DNA of 9,767 nucleotides from an uncultured Sutterella sp. (GTDB lineage: Bacteria > Pseudomonadota > Gammaproteobacteria > Burkholderiales > Burkholderiaceae_F): NCBI GenBank assembly GCA_900554375.1, contig USHK01000032.1, positions 1-9,767 on the forward strand, written 5' to 3'. The translations under genes were made by a program, and so were the position numbers. Numbering within the stretch: position 1 is the stretch's first letter; each line of letters begins with the position of its first letter. The notes under the pieces were generated by a model. That model ran no database searches, had not been told where the DNA came from, and saw nothing but the letters and a program-made list of their open reading frames with translations. Positions 5,435 to 9,767 of this stretch are shown here, one piece after another.

Positions 5435-8400
5435 TTAGAAGCTATATCTATATCTAGCCTGAAGAGCTTGATCGACACGGCCCTTGTCACCTGCGCCTAG
5501 CCCATAATTAAGGCTAAAGCTATGGTTCTTATAGGCACTCTCAACACCAACTTTTCCTTGGAAAAGTGCATTGTTGGCGATACGGGTTTCAAGTTTGTCG
5601 GTTGCGGTGCCGTCAGCCAAGCCGAAAGAGTTTTTGACTTTTCTGTGGCCAAGAGCAGGAACAACTGAAACATCAACAAACGGTTTGACGGTTGCCCCGC
5701 ATGGCGCCTTAACTTCGGCGTTAAATGCGACGCCGACAGGTAACTGAACAAGGTTAACCTTCTTGTTGGTGTATTTGAAGCCATTTGACTTGAAACTGTC
5801 GATGTTGGAATAAGTGTATCTCAGACCTACATGCGGTGTGACCGTAAATTGGTTTGCGACAGCCAGTGGTTTTTCAGCTTTCAAAGCAGCTACGAAAGAA
5901 TTTCCATTGGGTTTGGCAGAACCACCGAAGGCAGAGGCGATCTTATTCTTGGTATGAAGATAACCAACTGTTCCAATTAAATTGGCGTATTGGTTGGACT
6001 GGACACCATAGAAATTAATTCCATAATATTCAATCTTGTTTTTAACACCAGCTCCGGAGTTCTGGCCTCTAATCGATCCTTTACCGAAGCTAAATGCCAT
6101 ACCTGCAGCAAGCCCATTTCCGAAGCTGTAATCGGCACCAACTGCTACGCCGCCCATATCGCTCTTGTAGCCGAACCTGGAAGAAGCGACTTCATACTTG
6201 GAGGCTTTGCTGAAGGAGCTGTTTAAGTCGATCCAAAGATCCAATCCTTTCTTATCGTGAGAGTAGGCCGCCAAGGAAGAACCGTGTTCGTCAATCGTAT
6301 CGAAAATCATGTTCGAGGCGTTCAACGCTGCGATTTGTGTTCCGGAGGCCGCCCCCACCATGGCGATACGGTTCATTTCTGCAGCAGCTCCGGCGAGATT
6401 TCCGGAATTAAGGAGCTGACGAACGGATTCCATGTAGGGGTTGTTGGCAAGGAGGCCTTCGCGCGTAGTATTAGGAGCGATCAGACCTAACTGAGTCATG
6501 GCCCCAGTCGGATCGTAATCGGCTGTGACGATTCCGTCTTTCAGCATGTAGTTGTACCAAAGGCCGCTGCTGCCGTAGATATGGTCGTCAAGCAAAGTAC
6601 CGGTGACGGTGTTGGCAAGCTTAACCTGAAGGCCTTCGGTCGTTGTCAGATTTTCAAGTCCGGTCAACAGCAAGTAACTGCCGTCGGCGAAATTTACTGT
6701 TCCGTCGTTAATCGCAACAGCTTTGCCGGTCGCAGTTTCATCCGTCACCGCTACAGCTAAAAGTGCATTCTTGGCGACAACTAAGGAGCCAGGTGCAGCG
6801 TTAGTGGCGGCCTGAGTCAAAGAGCCGTCTACGATGATGGAACCGGATCCCAACGAAATGGGTTTAGCAAGATAAAGAGCAGCCTCGATTTTTCCCTGGG
6901 CTAACGACATGCCGGTGTGGTTGATTGCAGTCTTGGCTAAGTCCGGATCGTCAGATCCTAAAACCAATGTTGAATTCTGACCTACGGTGATTTGTCCGCC
7001 CTGAGTGATATCGGCATTTTCGTAAGCGCCCTGTGCTGGTGAGCCGTTGGTCCAGGAGGGGTCTAGTATAAGCTTACCCAAGAGGTTCAGGTTCTTCGCA
7101 ACGAAAACTCCAACGCCTTGAGCGACGTTAGTTCCGACTCTGACAGTAGCGTCTTTTGCAACTTTCACTATGTCGGAAATTAGTTTTGCACCGTCAGTGA
7201 TAACGAGTTCAGATGCATCATTGACAGATACCTGGGAGCCGATGGCAAATTCAGCAGCCACGCCTGCATTCCCTTTGACTTGCACCTGAGAAGTTTGATT
7301 AATTTCTAAAGTACCGTTGAGCGTGCCGCCTTCAGTGCCATCTCCTCCGATTGTCAAAGAACCTGAGGTCGTACTATTTCCCACTATGAGGGCGACAGGA
7401 CCTTTTCCTGAGACAAGCTCTCCGTTTCCGCCGACAATTGAGAAGTTTTTATCGGTGCCGGCGGCGATTGTGAGCTGATTTCCCTCTCCAAGGTTAACGG
7501 ATCCGACACCGGCTTCAGTTTTGGTCAGGACACTTCCGGTTAACGTAGTATTTCCTTCGAGCTTTAATTCGGCTTTAGACAAAATGGTTCCGGCGATCGT
7601 CGGCAAATCATCGATGGTCAAATCGGAATTCCCCGCGATTTTGCCGGTCATTTGAACAATCGGAGCTTCTTTCAGAGAATCCTGAATATTTTTTAAGTAG
7701 GCCAAAGTATATTCGGCGTCTGTAAGGATCAATTTCGATTTGTCTTGGAAATCAAGTTTGTCCTTATAGAGAATTTCCCCGAATGTGGTTGCTGTGCCAC
7801 TCGCCGCGTTAGTGAAAACACTGCCTGACGTAGTTGTAACTGAACCTTTAATCGTCAGAACATTTCCGTTAATGATGTCTAGAGAACTGAGATTAAGATT
7901 TCCGTTAACAATTATTTTTCCGGATCCAACACTGTTGATAGAGCCGGAAGAGATGGTGGTATCGCCGTTAAGATTTAATGTGCCTGCTTCGATTTGCAAA
8001 GCATTGGCGTTCCCTGAATCAGCTTTTGCTGAGACGTCGACCGAACCTCCGGAGGAGCCTAAATCCACTTGACCGCCATTCATGTAAACGCCATAGGCAG
8101 TCCCTTCTCCTTCGGCAATAGCCGAAATAAGCACAGACTTACCTAAAATCTCGACTTTTCCGTTTTCAATGCAAAGAGAATTCGCTTCGTCCTTTTCTTT
8201 AGAAGACAGAATAGATGCAGAGAGTTTTACCGTTTTGTCAGCGCCGCCCAGGATTATCTTGTCTTCTAGGACTTTTGACGGATCTTTGTTTACTTTAGAG
8301 TCAAGGAGGACGTTATAAGCAAAAGCCTCATTTTCGTCGGAACTGCTGATTGTTTTAGCCGTTAAGTCGATATTGCCGGAGAAGGTAATAGAGCTGGGAA

Positions 8401-9427
8401 CGAACTGTGCTTGCTCGTGGTAAAAGATGCCTATGTTTCCTGCTTCGTTATCAGCACCTTCAATGTTTACGGCTTTTAAGTTGGATACGGATGTTAAGTC
8501 TCCCGTCCATTCAACGGAAGCTCCATCGCGAATTTCAATGCCGGTTGCGCTCCTTCCGCCAGAAGTTGTAATAGTCAGGCTTCCTTTGCCGACCAGCTTT
8601 GCCTGATTGATAGCGTTTATCCCGGTGACGTCTCCACGAACAGCGTCAGCAGTAATTGAAGTAGAGGAAGAGTCAATGTTAAATGCTGAACCCGGGTCCT
8701 CCATCCTAATACCAACTGCTGTGCGGCCTTTGGTTTCAATATTACTATTCTCCGTATAACTGCCTTCTTTTCCTGTGGTTGAGACATTAATGCCTAATGT
8801 GCCATCTGAAATGGAAAGGTTGGAAGTTTGACCGTTTGGGTTTGTCAGATCAATGCCGGTTACATATTGATGTTTGTCTCGACCGGAAAAGTCGGCAGAA
8901 TCGACCATCTTGATGTCAACATTTCCCTTAATGACGGCACTGGAAGCCCATACCCCTAGAGCGTATGTGCCTTCGTAGGCTTTGCTCGATATGGAAGAAA
9001 GGGAGACATCTCCATTCCACTCTAAATTTGCGCCCTCGTCAACGCCAAGCAAAATTAGATCATAAGTATCGGCAGAGGGTGGTTCTGGATTTGATAAGTT
9101 AACGGTTAAGGTGTTTTGACCGTTCAGTTTTCCGTTCGTCCCTGTGACCACAATACTGGTGAGGTAACTATCCGTGGCGTTGTTATATTTTCCCGCAGTC
9201 GTGCTTGTGATCAGTACGGGTTCGGTATAAGAAGCCTCGGTTGTAATGATTGCCGGCTGAGTTTCCGCAGATATGGCGTTAACAGAAGTCAACGCGCATA
9301 AAACAGCAAGTGCTAGAGAGCCGAACTTCGGGTATGAGTTACGAGACTCAAAAGCAGAGGAATTGTTTTTGGGGGTAATATTTTTAGAATTTAAAATCTT
9401 CTTGGGCTTCATGATAAGTTTAAACAT
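5435..9427 (-). CDS. Type Va autotransporter, large beta-helical passenger, function unknown
   Basis: This is a self-secreting outer-membrane protein of 1330 residues. Residues 1-54 form an unusually long signal peptide: a polar Lys/Asn-rich extension, then the hydrophobic core FGSLALAVLCALTSV and an ISA-E cleavage site. Residues of about 55-986 are a Gly/Ser/Thr/Asn-rich passenger with many short beta-strand turns (for example GNLNLSSLDIINGNVLTIKG), typical of a right-handed beta-helix. No protease or other catalytic motif and no RGD was seen, so adhesion or surface interaction is likelier than an enzyme. Residues of about 987-1060 form the linker that threads the barrel. Residues 1061-1330 are the 12-stranded autotransporter barrel, alternating strands ending in ARYRYSF; the terminal Phe is the BAM-recognition signal. 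Two in-frame ATGs (9427 and 9412) compete and neither has a Shine-Dalgarno; 9427 is the longest. Cysteines are very few, as usual in this class. It is transcribed alone, towards the kinase operon; nothing shows they act together. Confidence 0.95.
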   Translation of the reverse strand: MFKLIMKPKKILNSKNITPKNNSSAFESRNSYPKFGSLALAVLCALTSVNAISAETQPAIITTEASYTEPVLITSTTAGKYNNATDSYLTSIVVTGTNGKLNGQNTLTVNLSNPEPPSADTYDLILLGVDEGANLEWNGDVSLSSISSKAYEGTYALGVWASSAVIKGNVDIKMVDSADFSGRDKHQYVTGIDLTNPNGQTSNLSISDGTLGINVSTTGKEGSYTENSNIETKGRTAVGIRMEDPGSAFNIDSSSTSITADAVRGDVTGINAINQAKLVGKGSLTITTSGGRSATGIEIRDGASVEWTGDLTSVSNLKAVNIEGADNEAGNIGIFYHEQAQFVPSSITFSGNIDLTAKTISSSDENEAFAYNVLLDSKVNKDPSKVLEDKIILGGADKTVKLSASILSSKEKDEANSLCIENGKVEILGKSVLISAIAEGEGTAYGVYMNGGQVDLGSSGGSVDVSAKADSGNANALQIEAGTLNLNGDTTISSGSINSVGSGKIIVNGNLNLSSLDIINGNVLTIKGSVTTTSGSVFTNAASGTATTFGEILYKDKLDFQDKSKLILTDAEYTLAYLKNIQDSLKEAPIVQMTGKIAGNSDLTIDDLPTIAGTILSKAELKLEGNTTLTGSVLTKTEAGVGSVNLGEGNQLTIAAGTDKNFSIVGGNGELVSGKGPVALIVGNSTTSGSLTIGGDGTEGGTLNGTLEINQTSQVQVKGNAGVAAEFAIGSQVSVNDASELVITDGAKLISDIVKVAKDATVRVGTNVAQGVGVFVAKNLNLLGKLILDPSWTNGSPAQGAYENADITQGGQITVGQNSTLVLGSDDPDLAKTAINHTGMSLAQGKIEAALYLAKPISLGSGSIIVDGSLTQAATNAAPGSLVVAKNALLAVAVTDETATGKAVAINDGTVNFADGSYLLLTGLENLTTTEGLQVKLANTVTGTLLDDHIYGSSGLWYNYMLKDGIVTADYDPTGAMTQLGLIAPNTTREGLLANNPYMESVRQLLNSGNLAGAAAEMNRIAMVGAASGTQIAALNASNMIFDTIDEHGSSLAAYSHDKKGLDLWIDLNSSFSKASKYEVASSRFGYKSDMGGVAVGADYSFGNGLAAGMAFSFGKGSIRGQNSGAGVKNKIEYYGINFYGVQSNQYANLIGTVGYLHTKNKIASAFGGSAKPNGNSFVAALKAEKPLAVANQFTVTPHVGLRYTYSNIDSFKSNGFKYTNKKVNLVQLPVGVAFNAEVKAPCGATVKPFVDVSVVPALGHRKVKNSFGLADGTATDKLETRIANNALFQGKVGVESAYKNHSFSLNYGLGAGDKGRVDQALQARYRYSF

Positions 9428-9449
9428 ATGTAAAAAGTTTACGGGAAGC

Positions 9450-9478
9450 AGTCTAATTTATTAAGTTCTATCAATCAA
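9450..9478 (-). promoter_or_regulatory. Candidate sigma-70 promoter of the autotransporter
   Basis: On the minus strand TTGATT (9473-9478) and TAGACT (9450-9455) are separated by exactly 17 bases, each matching four of six consensus positions. Transcription would begin near 9443, leaving a leader of about 16 bases before the ATG at 9427. The surrounding DNA is AT-rich, so chance matches are expected. Confidence 0.3.
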
Positions 9479-9602
9479 GGTGCGAAGATTTTTTATTACT
9501 AAGATAATTAGGCAATACACTTTAGAAGAGACTTCGTTCTAAGCTACACGTCATCATGGCAACTTCCAAGGTATCAGGGCAAATTTCCTGTTAAATGTTC
9601 AG

Positions 9603-9639
9603 CCAGGGGCTCTACTAAATTTTTCCCTGGGGAGGAAAA
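9603..9639. repeat. Two overlapping, mutually exclusive inverted repeats upstream of the autotransporter
   Basis: CCAGGG (9603-9608) pairs with CCCTGG (9625-9630). TTTTCC (9621-9626) pairs with GGAAAA (9634-9639). The two stems share bases 9625-9626, so only one can form at a time. They may belong to the 3' end of an upstream transcript or to the autotransporter leader. Neither is followed by a clear U-tract. The rest of the 9428-9653 gap holds nothing else recognisable besides the candidate promoter. Confidence 0.3.
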
Positions 9640-9653
9640 CTTAAGAAATTCTC

Positions 9654-9713
9654 CTATTCGTTCTCTTCAAACCATATGGCCGCTATTTCCGCTTCCCCAT
9701 ATCGTTGTTCCCA
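9654..9713 (-). CDS. Possible C-terminal tail of an upstream gene (partial, weak)
   Basis: On the minus strand the frame entering from the contig end reads WEQRYGEAEIAAIWFEENE, then TAG at 9654-9656. The composition looks like real protein and the hairpins immediately after it suit a gene end. The fragment faintly resembles the N-terminal RYxxxEMxAIWxEEN motif of adenylosuccinate lyase, which would be odd directly before a stop. With only 19 codons beside an adapter junction, chance or a chimeric end cannot be excluded. Confidence 0.25.
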   Translation of the reverse strand, partial: WEQRYGEAEIAAIWFEENE

Positions 9714-9767
9714 CTGTCTCTTAGACACATCTCCGAGCCCACGAGACGCTCATGAATCTCGTATGCC
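9714..9767 (+). other. Nextera read-2 adapter, i7 index and P7 start, untrimmed
   Basis: CTGTCTCTTAGACACATCT (9714-9732) is the reverse-complement Tn5 mosaic end with one mismatch (G at 9724, expected T). CCGAGCCCACGAGAC (9733-9747) follows, then the 8-base index GCTCATGA (9748-9755), which I recall as Nextera XT N714, and ATCTCGTATGCC (9756-9767), the start of the P7 tail. This is read-through library sequence, not genome. Confidence 0.98.

Noticed and set aside
5497..5784. 95-codon same-strand ORF inside the autotransporter barrel
   Set aside because: It is out of frame with a clear, fully conserved-looking beta-barrel sequence and has no ribosome site or domain; it is a shadow of the real gene.
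39..9713. CRISPR array, tRNA, rRNA or insertion sequence
   Set aside because: No regularly spaced direct repeats, cloverleaf-like segments, rRNA motifs or transposase coding sequence were seen on either strand.

Overview
The window is a 9.7 kb contig whose two ends are library adapter, not genome. Bases 1-38 carry a Nextera (Tn5) read-1 adapter. Bases 9714-9767 carry the read-2 adapter, an 8-base index and the start of the P7 tail. Native DNA is about 39-9713. Every convincing gene lies on the minus strand, so transcription runs from right to left.

In transcription order the native part holds: (a) possibly the last 19 codons of an upstream gene (9654-9713, weak); (b) a roughly 270 bp leader with a candidate promoter; (c) a 1330-residue classical (type Va) autotransporter with a long signal peptide, a beta-helical passenger and a C-terminal barrel ending in Phe (5435-9427); (d) a 280 bp intergenic stretch with a strong hairpin just after the autotransporter; (e) a membrane sensor histidine kinase with a periplasmic PhnD/TtrS-like binding domain (3409-5154); (f) its FixJ/NarL-type response regulator, 3 bases downstream (2788-3405); (g) a complete Tat-exported FAD flavoprotein of the flavocytochrome c fumarate reductase/urocanate reductase superfamily, overlapping the regulator by 4 bases (1421-2791); (h) after a 161 bp gap, a second Tat-exported flavoprotein of the same superfamily, cut off at its C-terminus by the contig end (39-1259).

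Kinase, regulator and first flavoprotein are almost certainly one translationally coupled operon. The second flavoprotein has its own good ribosome binding site and may have its own promoter. The simplest reading is an environment-sensing respiratory module: the kinase senses a periplasmic molecule, the regulator switches on periplasmic reductases, and these use that molecule or a relative as terminal electron acceptor. Neither flavoprotein carries heme motifs, so a separate cytochrome or quinol dehydrogenase must feed them. The substrate cannot be read from sequence. The complete flavoprotein keeps the FAD site and three expected catalytic or carboxylate-binding residues but has lost the classical fumarate-specific ones.

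Organism: a Gram-negative (outer-membrane autotransporter, Tat-exported periplasmic enzymes), moderate-GC proteobacterium. TtrSR-like two-component pairs next to Tat flavoproteins, with large autotransporters nearby, fit gut Sutterellaceae (Sutterella/Parasutterella-like Burkholderiales). That placement is inference from gene content only.
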